A stretch of 64,000 nt of DNA from NCBI RefSeq assembly GCF_958295425.1, contig NC_081149.1, forward strand, positions 1,240,001 to 1,304,000, written 5' to 3'. This DNA comes from Solea solea. Its lineage: Eukaryota > Chordata > Actinopteri > Pleuronectiformes > Soleidae. Below, one piece after another: positions 25,754 through 50,301 of the stretch. Position 1 is the first letter of the stretch, and every line of letters begins with the position of its first letter. The notes under the pieces were generated by a model that saw only the letters and a program-made list of their open reading frames with translations, had not been told where the DNA came from and did not search any database. The translations under genes were made by a program, and so were the position numbers.

Positions 25754-26111
25754 AAAATACTAGTCCTAAAACCAGGTCTTACGTCATCAACAGTCCCTTT
25801 ACAGTTGTAAGGTCAGAAAACCATAGTGGTCCTCACGAGGATGTAAATACAAAGTCCACGCGCGGGCCTTTAATCGCCATCACTTAATGACTGACAGCGC
25901 GAGCCTGCGTTACAGCGCGCGGATGCTACTGGTCCGTCTATGCTAACAGCGGCAACACTGCGTCATATTGTGTCAAACGTGTTGTGTTTGTTGTTTTTCA
26001 GTGTTTTCAGTGTCTGCTCAGTGTCCCCCCCCCCCCGCCACAGACACACACACACACACACAGAGAGCAGCTTACCAGCACCGCTCTCTCCACCTGACTG
26101 GCAGCGGACAT
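458..26111 (-). CDS. rogdi: rogdi: Rogdi homolog (leucine-zipper protein, V-ATPase/RAVE-related), exons 1-10 of an expected 11
   Basis: Exons on the minus strand, 5' to 3': 26111-26076, 14545-14474, 12809-12727, 11263-11209, 11121-11041, 10530-10435, 10363-10265, 1542-1429, 915-866, 584-458. Every junction has AG/GT and compatible phase, giving 271 codons. The protein reads [12 protein letters not shown], then [88 protein letters not shown] and [16 protein letters not shown], ending at LKDK. These segments match vertebrate ROGDI throughout. The final short exon (about 13 residues in mammals) is not found in 1-457, so it should lie left of the window. ROGDI is known as the relative of yeast Rav2 that supports V-ATPase assembly, and human loss causes Kohlschutter-Tonz syndrome. 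The gene covers over 26 kb mainly because introns 1 (11.5 kb) and 7 (8.7 kb) hold tandem arrays and retrotransposons. Identity is very secure; exact ends rest on splice reading by eye. Confidence 0.95.
958..1428. repeat. 10-12-bp TGTGTAAC(AG/TCAG) minisatellite ending at a rogdi splice donor
   Basis: Units are TGTGTAACTCAG, TGTGTAACAG and TGTTTAACTCGG. On the rogdi strand the unit reads GTTACACACTG. The array ends exactly where exon 8 ends (1429), so the exon 8 donor GTTACAC is itself the first repeat unit. It lies in rogdi intron 8. Confidence 0.88.
1556..7974. repeat. 11-bp minisatellite (AGACGAGTGTC/AGACGAGTATC), rogdi intron 7, left part
   Basis: About 580 imperfect copies of an 11-bp unit. 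Variants include CAGATGAGTGT, TTAAACGAGTA and CAGACACGTGT. A higher-order period is visible: the segment ending near 1834 recurs ending near 2351, an offset of 517 bp or 47 units. Blocks carrying the rare variant TATTTGACGAG recur near 3810, 4811, 6118 and 7448. Because 33 bp encodes 11 residues, all three plus frames give short [16 protein letters not shown] ORFs with no biological signal. Confidence 0.95.
7975..9112 (+). pseudogene. L2/CR1-clade LINE reverse transcriptase fragment, broken, inside the 11-bp array
   Basis: Two frames encode RT segments: [51 protein letters not shown] then a stop (near 8527), resuming as [49 protein letters not shown] and [15 protein letters not shown]. This is the L2-like fish RT. 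A gap of several residues removes the Y/F-A-D-D catalytic box between HGFS and TQL, and there is a frameshift plus stop after AAFDS. The endonuclease and 3' tail are absent at both ends. The array resumes directly at both edges. It is non-functional. Confidence 0.85.
9113..9412. repeat. 11-bp minisatellite, right part
   Basis: The same unit as 1556-7974 resumes after the RT fragment and ends at TAAGACGAGTGATG. The array was therefore split by, or grew around, the LINE fragment. Confidence 0.9.
9427..9475 (-). mobile_element. Fragment related to the GTTTCCAC/GGTACC MITE near 37.1 kb
   Basis: Reverse-complemented, the stretch reads CACCCTTCCCTCGAGGTACC followed by AGAGTAAAATGGTACC. This resembles 37188-37227 (CACCCTTCTCTAGGGGTACC, AGAGGAAAATGGTACC). 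It is a short remnant only. Confidence 0.4.
9503..9555. repeat. Nested perfect inverted repeat (hairpin/cruciform)
   Basis: Outer arms are TTGTGGTAAAAAA (9503-9515) and TTTTTTACCACAA (9543-9555). Inner arms are AAGTAAC (9520-9526) and GTTACTT (9530-9536). Both are perfect. It may be a foldback remnant of a DNA transposon; nothing shows an RNA gene. Confidence 0.6.
9556..9795 (-). mobile_element. RTE-like LINE ORF C-terminal remnant
   Basis: The minus-strand translation contains [20 protein letters not shown] followed by KEDMRTVQR, preceded by a degraded [20 protein letters not shown]. This is the C-terminal pattern common in vertebrate RTE-type ORF2 proteins. It is short and degraded. Confidence 0.55.
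9812..10160. repeat. About 37-bp tandem repeat beside rogdi exon 7
   Basis: About nine copies of CACCTGTCTCACTGTCATAC plus ATGACGGCAGCTCTCAT, with small indels in the left half. A (CA)n run follows at about 10172-10194. It lies in rogdi intron 7, about 100 bp from the exon 7 donor. Confidence 0.85.
11264..12726. other. rogdi intron 3, no distinct feature
   Basis: AT-rich unique-looking sequence with no conserved exon, ORF or repeat I can recognise. It separates exon 3 (12809-12727) from exon 4 (11263-11209). Confidence 0.5.
13245..14125 (+). mobile_element. Rearranged LINE fragment (5' end plus 3' end) in rogdi intron 2
   Basis: It starts with CCAAGATGGCGCGGGTGAG, which resembles a YY1-bearing LINE 5' UTR. 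A short frame follows containing [20 protein letters not shown] and [11 protein letters not shown], similar to the basic N-terminal segment of fish LINE ORF2 proteins. It then jumps to a 3'-UTR-like part ending TTAAATAAATCTCTTCAATC. The endonuclease and RT are missing. The family is uncertain. Confidence 0.4.
14583..14720. mobile_element. Short palindromic hAT-like MITE next to rogdi exon 2
   Basis: Imperfect inverted arms: left CCCTGCTCCAACACACCTGA, right TCAGGTGTATTGGAGCAGGG, around a short centre. The left flank GTTTCCCAACCCTGGTCCTT is typical of a common fish non-autonomous DNA element. It ends about 40 bp upstream of the exon 2 acceptor. Confidence 0.6.
15213..16337. repeat. 22-bp purine/pyrimidine minisatellite, rogdi intron 1, left part
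   Basis: Plus-strand unit is GAGGAAGAAGAGGTAAAAACAT with variants GAGGAAGAATATGTAAAA and GAGGAAGAAGAGGCAAACATGT. On the rogdi strand it is CU-rich (CCTCTTCTTCCTCATG, TTTTTAC). Long minus-strand frames ([20 protein letters not shown]) are translations of the repeat and not genes. It is interrupted at 16338 by an L1-type element. Confidence 0.93.
16455..17549 (+). CDS. L1-type ORF1p: coiled-coil RNA-binding protein, 364 aa
   Basis: An ATG-initiated intact frame. A long coiled coil spans about residues 45-180 (MDSMQ-like heptads around [20 protein letters not shown]). It is followed by the RRM-like core opening [20 protein letters not shown] with [12 protein letters not shown] and [22 protein letters not shown]-terminal domain follows with [20 protein letters not shown]. 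The order (coiled coil, RRM, CTD) is that of L1 ORF1p, which trimerises and coats the element RNA. The C-terminus ends KWTRVGDGR. Confidence 0.85.
   Translation: MERSQSTKGRERKTRVEKQSGKMQADVEDEQAPSANTALAGDIEQPGWVNALQASLQNGLDSMQAKIERGQHSMDAKLDLIGKHMEDNLKGVRENVGQLREYMDKLGEEMKQGLDSVREDTTRKFETVDVDMRAQKKDIEMLEERTVDVEEWSTEIQEILKASLEQQNKLREKVSELEGRSRRNNIRLWGLKEGVEGDSVTEYVDKLIHKELGLSQDIKLEIQRAHRASAPKPQPNKPPRAIIVNFLRFDVKENVLRTAWKTPVEVEGRRVTFDHDYAAEVATKRRKYATLKKILKEKGIKFQSPMDTLRVHWNDGIKVYNSAQDAARAMRQRGWQVSDPGEEGPAPLQRLEAARKWTRVGDGR
17961..17996 (+). other. G7/C6 potential hairpin in the L1 inter-ORF spacer
   Basis: A run of seven G (17961-17967) and a run of six C (17991-17996) could pair over a loop of about 23 bases, between ORF1 and ORF2. 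A translational role is only a guess. Confidence 0.3.
18159..21959 (+). CDS. L1-type ORF2p: AP endonuclease and reverse transcriptase, about 1266 aa
   Basis: The frame is open from a GTG at 18120, but the first ATG is at 18159 and the endonuclease begins [18 protein letters not shown] just after it. Endonuclease landmarks: [40 protein letters not shown] landmarks: [67 protein letters not shown] and the catalytic [13 protein letters not shown]-terminal Cys-His cluster ([19 protein letters not shown]) matches L1-type ORF2p. No stop or frameshift is seen, so it may be recently active. The length fits the family. Confidence 0.92.
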   Translation: MVQHRGIKMVSLNVNGMNNPIKRGKLMTKFRKEELQVIFLQETHLSKQEHEKLKRFGYNNTFYSSFKQTNRRGVATLIRNSVKFEINKEIYDSEGRYTVVKGKMEGQMVTLINVYAPPDSEKAFFVTLFDIIALEVEGILVCGGDFNVVLNYDLDTTSTRRTRTHISRYINLQLKELGLTDIWRDMHTLDRDFTHYSHPHSNYSRIDYFFMTTGDKHRVESCEIGVTDLSDHSAIYLTVNLISRKRNTVWRLNVGMLNNKGLVEEIKRDIIRYREENDNGEVDPNILWDAMKAVIRGKLIAQTALLKRTRLELYTNLTGQLKELERQHKNTNDPESLKKIKEIRGKINTILSTEVEKKIRFMKQTYYEGGSKANRLLARRIRVQQTLNTVHKIRNPKTNKLLREPEEIEGAFEDYYRTLYTQPTSTGEESMKTFLEGLDLPSIGEAQNRLLNSDITEKEMGEAIRRTKNGKSPGGDGFPPEFYKTFRQELSPLLLASLRYTMKEGKTPPSWKEAIITIIPKDGKDKELCSSFRPISILNVDYKIYTSIISKRFETFMPDIIDEDQTGFIGGRQAQDNIRKTIHIVDAIQKSGEGAILVSMDAEKAFDSVGWTFLYNVLEKFGFNENSIKCIKSLYHEPTARVKINGSLTNRIMLERSTRQGCCLSPTLFDIFIEPLAQAIRQNQDIKGVQIGGSEYKLGLFADDVIAYIGQPDTSFPILMDLLEEYGHYSGYKLNVTKTQILALNYTASKKIKDKYDLRWDLDKIKYLGVNITRELDKMYNANYIQINQNIKRDLGRWSTQTLDFSSRIEIVKMNILPRLLYLYQSLPIPVPQNQFMEWDKWMSRFIWGGKRPRVKLVTLHLPKERGGMAVPSFKDYYYAAQVRAVACWCNMDYIAKWKDIEVKGANHQIQHLVGDKELFRTQQSLIDPITKFTLNTWNTIVRRYKLEKETKVLRWLIYDNKFLPGREDKGFERWALGGITAICKMVEKGEMQSFQYLKDKFSLERGDYFRYLQVRDYFIRKIKIEKATEQNGIIKVMVDAYNGKKGRVISDLYQAMLKSRGNSTMYIKEKWEQELGIELTEEEWYNVFRVQHSTTGSRVWREFGWKNIIRYFMTPKTKGRFAPEQNMCWRQCGQMDADHAHIFWKCSKITEYWEDVGETLRVILGYGIPMICSVLYMGNLTQGNVRDGDGHLIKALLAASKKTITRAWYKADPPTKEIWLGVVEEIFEMERLTHILRLQEGKFESRWEKWVEYRGKLSDTTNWEG
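22158..25408. repeat. 22-bp purine/pyrimidine minisatellite, right part
   Basis: The same array continues after the L1-type element. The GAGGCAAACATGT variant dominates its right half. Longer periods are visible: the motif AGGAATTAGAGG recurs near 23025, 23574, 24047, 24193, 24281, 24512, 24683, 24983 and 25284. It ends at GGTAAACACTTGTGG. It produces many overlapping minus-strand ORFs of 90-340 codons that should not be annotated. Confidence 0.93.
25409..26075. other. rogdi intron 1 proximal part
   Basis: Non-array sequence between the minisatellite and exon 1. It holds a (CA)n run (about 25724-25750) and CpG-rich sequence from about 25855 on. No conserved exon is visible. Confidence 0.5.
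26076..26111 (-). CDS. rogdi: rogdi exon 1 (start codon, 12 codons)
   Basis: ATG is at 26111-26109 on the minus strand and the exon ends in a GTAAG donor (plus-strand CTTAC, 26071-26075). It encodes [12 protein letters not shown], and joining to exon 2 gives ERAVL-EEEF as in ROGDI orthologues. A CA/TG microsatellite (about 26040-26062) and a C run (about 26026-26036) lie just inside intron 1. Confidence 0.92.
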
Positions 26112-26330
26112 TTTCGGCAGCTCGGACAGAGACCTCTGCGGGTTTAACATTTGGCGCAGTTTACAGACGCAAACCGTAGAGAAAAACACGTCCCACTGCG
26201 TTTCTCCGCTCCTGTGAATGAACGAGTGTCACCACTGCCTAGCTTAGCGGAGGGTGTGTTGCCTTCAAGGACGGTGGGGAATCCTGCGAGCGCCCTTTAA
26301 CACACAGTCATCGTGGAATACAGATTTTTG
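26112..26330 (-). promoter_or_regulatory. rogdi: Likely rogdi 5' UTR and promoter region
   Basis: The sequence just upstream of the ATG has scattered CpGs and no TATA box at a usual distance. It is assigned only by position; a transcription start cannot be read from sequence. Confidence 0.3.
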
Positions 26331-29300
26331 AAAAACGTGACAAATAATGTGATTGAAAGCAACGAGGCCGAAAGTCTTTTGATGAAAGAAAACTCAGTCT
26401 GAGACAGAATTGAACTGGGACTGATGCATTTACCTGTTCATTCAGACTTGAACCGCAGTGTTTTCAGTTTTTACACGACGCACTTGAATGCAGCATTAAG
26501 ATGGTCACACGTTCACTATTAACGTGGCCCCGCCCACTTCTGAAGATGCGCTGGATTTGAGTGTCAGGGTCGTCCAAACTTTGATTTTAAAATATTATTT
26601 AAACTTTTATTCCTTCAGACCTTTTTTATTAACAGTTAAAGTTAGATTTATATGATTTCTTTGGTGAAGGCTTGTATCTGTCTGTCACGATAAGGTGTTT
26701 ACATGTCTAAAATGTCAACATACCAAGGCCAAGTTTCTGTCCCAGTCCGTCCCTGACATTATAAAAAGCTGTGATAACCACTGATTTATCCACTGGATAC
26801 ACACCTGATGTGATCTATGAGTAAGTTGATTATAATGCAATGCTTATCATGGAATTATGCTGTGTTCCATTTACATCGGGATTAGCGAATTAGAGCTGGG
26901 AAAGACATCAGCATCTGTTGTCTGAAATATTAAAATACTCAATGATAAAAACATGTCAGTGATCAGGAGAGGATTTATTCAACAACCAGTTACTCATGTC
27001 TTGATATTTCCCATGTACACAAAATCATACAGCTCCCCCCAAAAGCACCCTTTCTTCATACATGATCTAACTCAACGATTTATTATTTAAGCCACAAATC
27101 AATGAACCATTTACACTTGAACAATCGACCGGTTTAAGACAGAAAAAGGTGACGCCGTTGTCCTGTTGCATTTCAAACTAAAGACAAGTTGACGTCATTG
27201 ATTCTAGTTATTGTAGACATAGAAGAAAGACTATGGTCAACCTAAAACTATTTACAAGGCTTCTAAAAACAGTTCTCTACCTCAGTTAAAAACATCAAAT
27301 ATTATTCATTTTGGCAAATCTTTCAAAATGGGATGTGGGATAATTCATTCAAAACTGCATTATTTTGTTAATGATAGAGACTCATTCACTCATTCATGGA
27401 TAGAGGTCTTTTTTCATTTCATGATACAGTGGACTATAATAATGATGTATTATACATGTTGTATATGCCATCTAGCCCAGCGTTTCCCAAAACTGATCAA
27501 TGGCTGTGACCCAAGTCCCATGACTCATCTGTGTGTCCCAAGCCAAGCTTTGAAAACCATTGGTCCAGCTCACCAACATGGTTGTAATGATTAAGTCTCA
27601 CCAGGGGGAGTCTGCGCCACAAATACCTCTCGTGTATCTGTCTGCGATGCAAAAACAAAAAATAACTGTGTTGAGTGACTTTTTATTGTTCAGATGAATA
27701 TTGTGAGCTGCAGTTTTTCAGTCACAAGGTTCCATGTCTACCCCAGTGTTGATCCTTACTTTAGACGTGTACAAACGTGTTTCAGGTGCTTTACAACGGA
27801 TAGCGCGCAGTGATGGACGCATGCATTCTAAATGATCTTTAATACAACGGTACATTCCACTTTAGGTCGGAACTTGGATTTTCCCGTTAATGTTCCAGTC
27901 CAACTAAGAGCACACTCACCACGCCCTGCATGGGACTACAAGACGGCTGCTTCACACAGACACTGACACAGTAAGTCAGTGGTACACGTAGTGTATAATA
28001 ATAGTAATAGTATGACTGTAGGCATGTGGCTTCGCTGCAGTTTTGTTATTGACTGCTTCTGCCAGGTGAACGGTGCACAGCGGTGACGTCACTCCCACCT
28101 CCGACTTCTGAGCTGCGATGTAAATGGAATGCAGCACAAGCTTGACGTTCACGTGCGGACATACTGACATGTTGTCATTTCACAAGTCACACGGCAAAAA
28201 CTCATCACTAAACTAAGACGATCTGTTTGTTTACTCCTTTTTTTGTTGACAAAAGCAATAGCAGTCAATAAAAACACTGTACACACATAGACAGGTACTG
28301 AGTACTGTAACACAAGGGTAATTATCAGGAGGTGGGGGTGTTTATACGAGTGGCAGCCATCTTAAATCCCATGTCAGGGTTGATCCGACTTCCCCAGTTG
28401 GAAATCAGAGTTCCTGTTGAAGGAATGACCCTCAGCGTCTGACTAAGGCTGGAATGACATAAGCTCCCACTCACAACTTCCTGTGGTAGGAGGAGCTCAG
28501 GTCAGAGAGAGCCCTCCCTCTGACTGTAAAACACTGCCTCCACTAAACCACATCAAACAGTTTGATTAGCTTGTTTCTTTAATGCAAGTCTCATGTTTTT
28601 CTAAAGCCAAACACTTGTTTTTATAACTTAAAAGAAGAAAACATGACACTAACGATTCATTAGAAACTTCAGTTAAAATACAACTCAACTAGATTAATCT
28701 TGTTGCAGGAGAATATATTAAAACAAAAACAATGAAAATTCTTCCAAAAACAACAGAATGAAGGGACTGAACATGACGAGTGCTTTTTGCCTGTTACTGC
28801 ATGTGAAAGGCCTCGCGTGGCCTGTTGCTCTGTTTTAACAGCAACATCAAAGCACACATCAGAGCTGGAAACAAGCAGAAATAAATACATGGACCATTGA
28901 GAGGGTTACAATATTAAGGCAATGCAGTGACGTGTTGTTGGTGTTTTCTCTCATTGATTTAAAAAAAAAAAAAAAAGGAAATAAAATATCACACTAAGTT
29001 AAATAAACTCTTCATTTGCACACAAATAATAATAAAAAAAAAATCATACGGTTGTTTTTTTTAACAGACGGAGTCAGTGTGCTCTGCCCTGGTGTCTTCA
29101 AACCAGCAACTCACTCACAGTGTGTTCAGACCAAATACTATGAGCTGCTTTCCCACCAGCACTGAAATCATTACATCACGTTTGAGTCCTCGAGAGAACA
29201 CAGCAGGAAAACCTCGCGATTATACTCGTGTCCTGTAAGCTCCTGCTGCTTTTATCATGTGGACTTTTTCAGGAAATGGCTACGATCTGTCGAGAAGAAA

Positions 29301-29596
29301 AAAGATGGCCTGTCAGATGTTGACGAGTCAGAAATGGGGAATAAAAGCATTTGAAATGAAAGCAAGACAACCAGGTTAGCTCCTGAGATCTACATCTACC
29401 ATGACTCATCTACTGCACGACACTCACACACCGTTGGTCTGAACACACCATCAGCACAGTCAAGTACAGCGCTCAAGGTTGCCTCAAATTTATATAAAAA
29501 AAAGGTTTTTCCATGACTCGTGGCTGCCGCTTGGACAGGGAGAAATCAAGCAGGAAAATAACAAGGAGAAAAGAAGAAGCGATCAAAGACTGCACT
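26331..29596. other. Spacer between glyr1 and rogdi, including the glyr1 3' UTR
   Basis: About 3.3 kb separates the glyr1 stop (29597) from the rogdi promoter side. The part nearest 29596 should be glyr1 3' UTR; its end is unresolved (a minus-strand AATAAA lies at 27682-27687, among other A-rich sites). Homopolymer A runs occur near 28960 and 29034. No ORF with coding character is seen. Confidence 0.5.
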
Positions 29597-46458
<16,862 letters not shown>

Positions 46459-46504
46459 CTTACAACTTTAATCAAACGTCACAGTGAATGTGGGGGGAAG
46501 ACAA

Positions 46505-46550
46505 CACACACATGCACGCGCACACGCGCGCGCGCGCGCGCGCACGTACA
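46505..46550. repeat. Alternating CA/CG tract (Z-DNA-prone) just upstream of glyr1
   Basis: The tract reads CACACATGCACGCGCACACG followed by about nine CG dinucleotides and CACGTACACAC. It is a purine-pyrimidine alternation with many CpGs, 50-90 bp upstream of the glyr1 ATG. Its promoter-proximal position is visible; a role in chromatin is inference. Confidence 0.7.
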
Positions 46551-46559
46551 CACCCCCAC

Positions 46560-46940
46560 TAATCACACGTGAAGACCAGCCCTTCCTGTCTACGTCACAT
46601 CCGCTTTTCCGCTTTGTTTATCACATTCCACCCTGAAGTTAGGAAAGATATGAAGACGAGACTGCAACCACATTTAGACCATTATATACACGTATATACC
46701 TATTTACATTATATATACATACATTTATATGTGTATGTATGTATATATATATATATACATACATACACATATAAATGTATGTATACTCTATTCTATTTTT
46801 TATATAGTTAATATCTTTATATATATATTTTTTTTTCATGCACATTTATTATTTGTTATCTTTATCTTTACTTTCTTTGCTGATGTAACGATGTAAATTT
46901 CCCCACTGTGGGACTAATAAAGGACTATCTGATATATACA

Positions 46941-47026
<86 letters not shown>

Positions 47027-47267
47027 ATATATGTGTATGTATGTAAATACACACACATATTTGCTTGCATGGATTTGTCTGAAACTTGCTATATAATAAA
47101 AGGCTGATGGACTCAGTGGCAGGAGGACCATCGAAAACAACTGCAGTATTGGTGTCGCATGTGGTGTCTGTGAACTGTTAAGAAATGTACTGTAGTGAAG
47201 GGAATTTTTTAAAGTCTTTAATTGGATGAGAAAAAAAAATGCACCATTTCCTTAGTTTGATTCCACT
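46560..47267. repeat. ppl-glyr1 spacer: TA/TG microsatellites and a LINE tail
   Basis: Contains ATATAC/GTATAT runs (about 46730-46770), a LINE-like tail with TTTCCCCACTGTGGGACTAA and TAAAGGACTATCTG (about 46890-46932), then a long (TA)n (about 46946-46996), (GT)n and further TA-rich sequence to about 47040. No gene is present; ubn1, found here in human, is absent. Confidence 0.75.
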
Positions 47268-47273
47268 TTTATT
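47268..47273 (-). promoter_or_regulatory. ppl: Candidate ppl polyadenylation signal
   Basis: Plus-strand TTTATT reads AATAAA on the ppl strand, about 360 bp after the ppl stop. The interval 47274-47631 would be the 3' UTR. It contains no other obvious feature. Confidence 0.45.
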
Positions 47274-47631
47274 AAAGCTTGCATTGCACACATCCATATT
47301 CCATAAATCAACATTTAGTACCTTTGTTAATTTCAGCAAATCAAAGGATTTCTAAACCCTCGTACCCAGTCAAAGAAATAAAAGGTGTCCCGAGCTTTCA
47401 ACCACAGTGTTATTGTAGTTAGCCAGAACAATATTAATATCAATCCATATTATTCATGCCAGTACCACAGACTGAAAATGCAAAGGGGAATAAATACATA
47501 GTGCATTTAAGAATCATGGATAAAGAACAAAAGAATGCCAACTCACCACTGTATTTAAGTCAGAATAGGAGTAAAATAAAAAGCAAGTGTATACAAAGCT
47601 TTTCAAATGCATTTCTTCAAAAGGTTATTAT

Positions 47632-50301
47632 TTATTTGTTCTTGCCCGACACCATAACACCAAACTCCTGGATGGTGATTTCTTTATTGTTGTACTGCTG
47701 AAGGTGGTGATTCGTGATGTGCCCGAGACGCAGTGCGTCATCGATGGAGAACTTCTTCCCTGATTTTCTGTCATGGAGAACTGAAGACTCCCCCTTGGGA
47801 CCCTTCACTGTAATCTCCTCCCAGTCGCACTCCTGGCTTTGCAGGTTGACAAACATTTTCCAGTCGATCAGACCGAGCTTGTAGGCCTCTTCTGGTCGCA
47901 TCTCTTTCCCCGTGTCTGGATCGATGACGACGATAGACCTGCGGAGATGGCTCTCCCTCTGCTCCCTCTTCATTCTCACAGCTTGTAGGCTCTTCTGAAG
48001 CCTTTCAATTTCCTCTTCCTTCGTGGTGGTCACATGCTTCAGATCTGCAAGTTCTCTCTGTAGAGAATCAAGCCTCAGCTCCAGGTTCTTTCCTTCCTCC
48101 CTCGGTGCAGACTCTGTGATAATCCGAGTCTCTTTGCTGGTGATTTCAATCTCAGACCGAAGCTTTCGAATCTCATTTTGCAGCCTTTGGTTTTCTTGCT
48201 GCAGTCGGCTACTTTCATCACGGATGTAGTCCAGTTCTTTACTTGACTTGGTGTTGGTGAATTCCATATCAGAGATCCTGGTGATGAGGACAGAGAGCTC
48301 CTGGTCAAGTTCTCGTTTTTTCCTTTTCTCTTCTTCCAGAGTCCTAGTAAGGTTCTGGATCTCCAGCTCAGCCTCTGGGTCCCTCTCAACCTGGACTTTC
48401 TCAGTGCGGACAACTCTTTCCTTCACATCCATCTTCTCCAGGGTGAGCTGCTGCTGAATGAGGGCATTCAGCTCTTTCTCCAGCAGGACACGCTTGTGCT
48501 TCTCTTCATCGAGCTGCAGTTTAAGGATGGAGTGTTCCTTCTCCTGTTGGGGATCCTGCTGCAGAACCACCTTCTGTTTGACTGTCACCTTCTCTCTGTT
48601 CTCTTTGTCTCGGATCTCCAGCTCATTGAGTCTGATGCGAAGCCTCTGGATCTCCAGTTCTGCATCTCGTCTTGCTTTGCGCTCACGCTCTAATTCTTCC
48701 AGTTGCAGATCCAGGTCAGTCTTCTGCCTCTGCAGTTGGTAAAGCTCAGTTTTCAGGCTATCCTTCTGTTTCTGCTCATTGCTGATGTTGAGTGAGAAGG
48801 AGTCGCACTCTGACTTGAGGATAGGGTCTTCTTCTACTTTCACCACTTCTTGCTGAACAATCTTCTCACGGACCTGAGACAGGTCCATTTTCTTCAGTCT
48901 GATCTTCTCCTCTTGGGCTGACCGGTCTCTTTCAAGCTCGAGGCGTTTGGTCTGTTCATCAGCCAGCTTCCTCTTCAGAATCTCAATCTCCTCCTTCGTC
49001 TTAGGATCTTCTCTGTACTGCAGCACTTCATTGACCACCTCTTTAGTCTGCACTTGGGGTTTGGTGTCCTTCCATCTCTGAATTTCATCATTAAGCTGGC
49101 GGATTTCCATCTCTGATTTCTCTGTCTGGTGGGTTTTATCCACTATTTCATTGCGAAGTCTCTCCAGTTCTCTTTCTGTCTGAGGATCTGTCTTGTATTT
49201 GATGACTTCTTTGATGATCTCCTTCACCTCCACCTGGGGTCCTCGGTTTCTCAGCATGGTCAACTCATCCTGCAGGGACCTAAACTGCATCTCTGCATCT
49301 CTATAGCGTCTCTGCTGCTCCACGAGTTCAAGCCGCAGATTGGCTGCCTCATTTTCAGCCTTGGGGTCAGGACGGACAATTTCCCGCACTTTCTCTTGAA
49401 TGACAACTTTGGACTTGTCCTCCTCTAGATTGGTAATTTTCCTCTGGAGGTCAGCCTTTTCTCGCTGTGATGATCTACGTCTTGTTTTCTCATCTTCATA
49501 CTGTCTCCTGAGGTTGTCTACCTCTCTTTCAAAGGCAACATCTTTCTCTACCTTCAGCACTTCCTTGATGGAAATCTTCTCCTCCGCCATGGCCTTTTCT
49601 TTCTCTAGCCTTCTTAGCCTCTCCTGAAGAAATTTCAGTTCATCCTCCAGCTGCTGCCTGCCTTCCATTTCCTTCTGCTTCCTGTCGAGAAGAACCCGAT
49701 ATTCTGTTTCAAGTTGAGGGTCATTCTGAACTTTGATCACCTCCTCTTCAGTGATCACCTCTTGCTCCTTGTTCTTCTCCTCAGCCAGAAGTGTAACCTG
49801 CTTGTGGATCTGAATCAGCTCGTTGTCTTTGATGAGCTTCTGTCTTCTCAACTCATCCAGTTCCTCTCGAAGCCGGCGCATTTCCTCCTCCTGACCACGG
49901 TCTCTTTCTATTCGCAGGACTTCCTTCACAGTGTACTGCTGAGCCCCTTCTTTGACCTCGGTCTCAAGGCCACGCAGCTTCAGCTTCAGCACTTCCAGGT
50001 CGTTCTCCAGAACATGAGTAGTGCGTCGCTCCTCTGAGAGCCTCTGCTGGACTTTGTGTATCTCTTCATCCAGCTGGGGGTCAGGAACCTTCTTAATCAG
50101 CTCCTTCTTGACAATTGTATCCTGGGGCTTCTGTCCTTCAAGGACATAGATGTCAGTTTGGATGAGTTCAAGTTCTTTTTCTAACTGCTCCCTCCTCTGG
50201 ATCTCATCTTCCAGCTGCTTCCTGTATCTCCAAGGCTCTTCTCCTGGGGCAGCATGGACTGATTTGACATGAGTAGACTGGATTATGGAGGTATCTGGTT
50301 G
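47632..50301 (-). CDS. ppl: ppl terminal exon: coiled-coil rod and C-terminal linker domain
   Basis: This is one 890-codon exon. The acceptor (CCTCCACAG) precedes 50301 and the TAA stop is at 47634-47632. The first ATG-initiated frame begins only at 49992, but the exon is open and homologous from 50301 (KQLEDEIQRREQLEKELELI, then KKELIKKVPDPQLDEE). The rod consists of heptads with repeated blocks of the form KEVLRIERD, KVQNDPQLE, KEVLKVEKD, REIVRPDPKAE, KEVIKYKTDPQ and QKVVLQQDPQQE. The C-terminus carries RSIVVIDPDTGKEM and HDRKSGKKFSIDDALRLG, the plakin linker signature. It ends VMVSGKNK, close to the mammalian periplakin end. Confidence 0.96.
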   Translation of the reverse strand, partial: QPDTSIIQSTHVKSVHAAPGEEPWRYRKQLEDEIQRREQLEKELELIQTDIYVLEGQKPQDTIVKKELIKKVPDPQLDEEIHKVQQRLSEERRTTHVLENDLEVLKLKLRGLETEVKEGAQQYTVKEVLRIERDRGQEEEMRRLREELDELRRQKLIKDNELIQIHKQVTLLAEEKNKEQEVITEEEVIKVQNDPQLETEYRVLLDRKQKEMEGRQQLEDELKFLQERLRRLEKEKAMAEEKISIKEVLKVEKDVAFEREVDNLRRQYEDEKTRRRSSQREKADLQRKITNLEEDKSKVVIQEKVREIVRPDPKAENEAANLRLELVEQQRRYRDAEMQFRSLQDELTMLRNRGPQVEVKEIIKEVIKYKTDPQTERELERLRNEIVDKTHQTEKSEMEIRQLNDEIQRWKDTKPQVQTKEVVNEVLQYREDPKTKEEIEILKRKLADEQTKRLELERDRSAQEEKIRLKKMDLSQVREKIVQQEVVKVEEDPILKSECDSFSLNISNEQKQKDSLKTELYQLQRQKTDLDLQLEELERERKARRDAELEIQRLRIRLNELEIRDKENREKVTVKQKVVLQQDPQQEKEHSILKLQLDEEKHKRVLLEKELNALIQQQLTLEKMDVKERVVRTEKVQVERDPEAELEIQNLTRTLEEEKRKKRELDQELSVLITRISDMEFTNTKSSKELDYIRDESSRLQQENQRLQNEIRKLRSEIEITSKETRIITESAPREEGKNLELRLDSLQRELADLKHVTTTKEEEIERLQKSLQAVRMKREQRESHLRRSIVVIDPDTGKEMRPEEAYKLGLIDWKMFVNLQSQECDWEEITVKGPKGESSVLHDRKSGKKFSIDDALRLGHITNHHLQQYNNKEITIQEFGVMVSGKNK

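Noticed and set aside
46560..47140. YIYIYI/THTHTH ORFs in the ppl-glyr1 spacer
   Set aside because: They are translations of TA and TG microsatellites.
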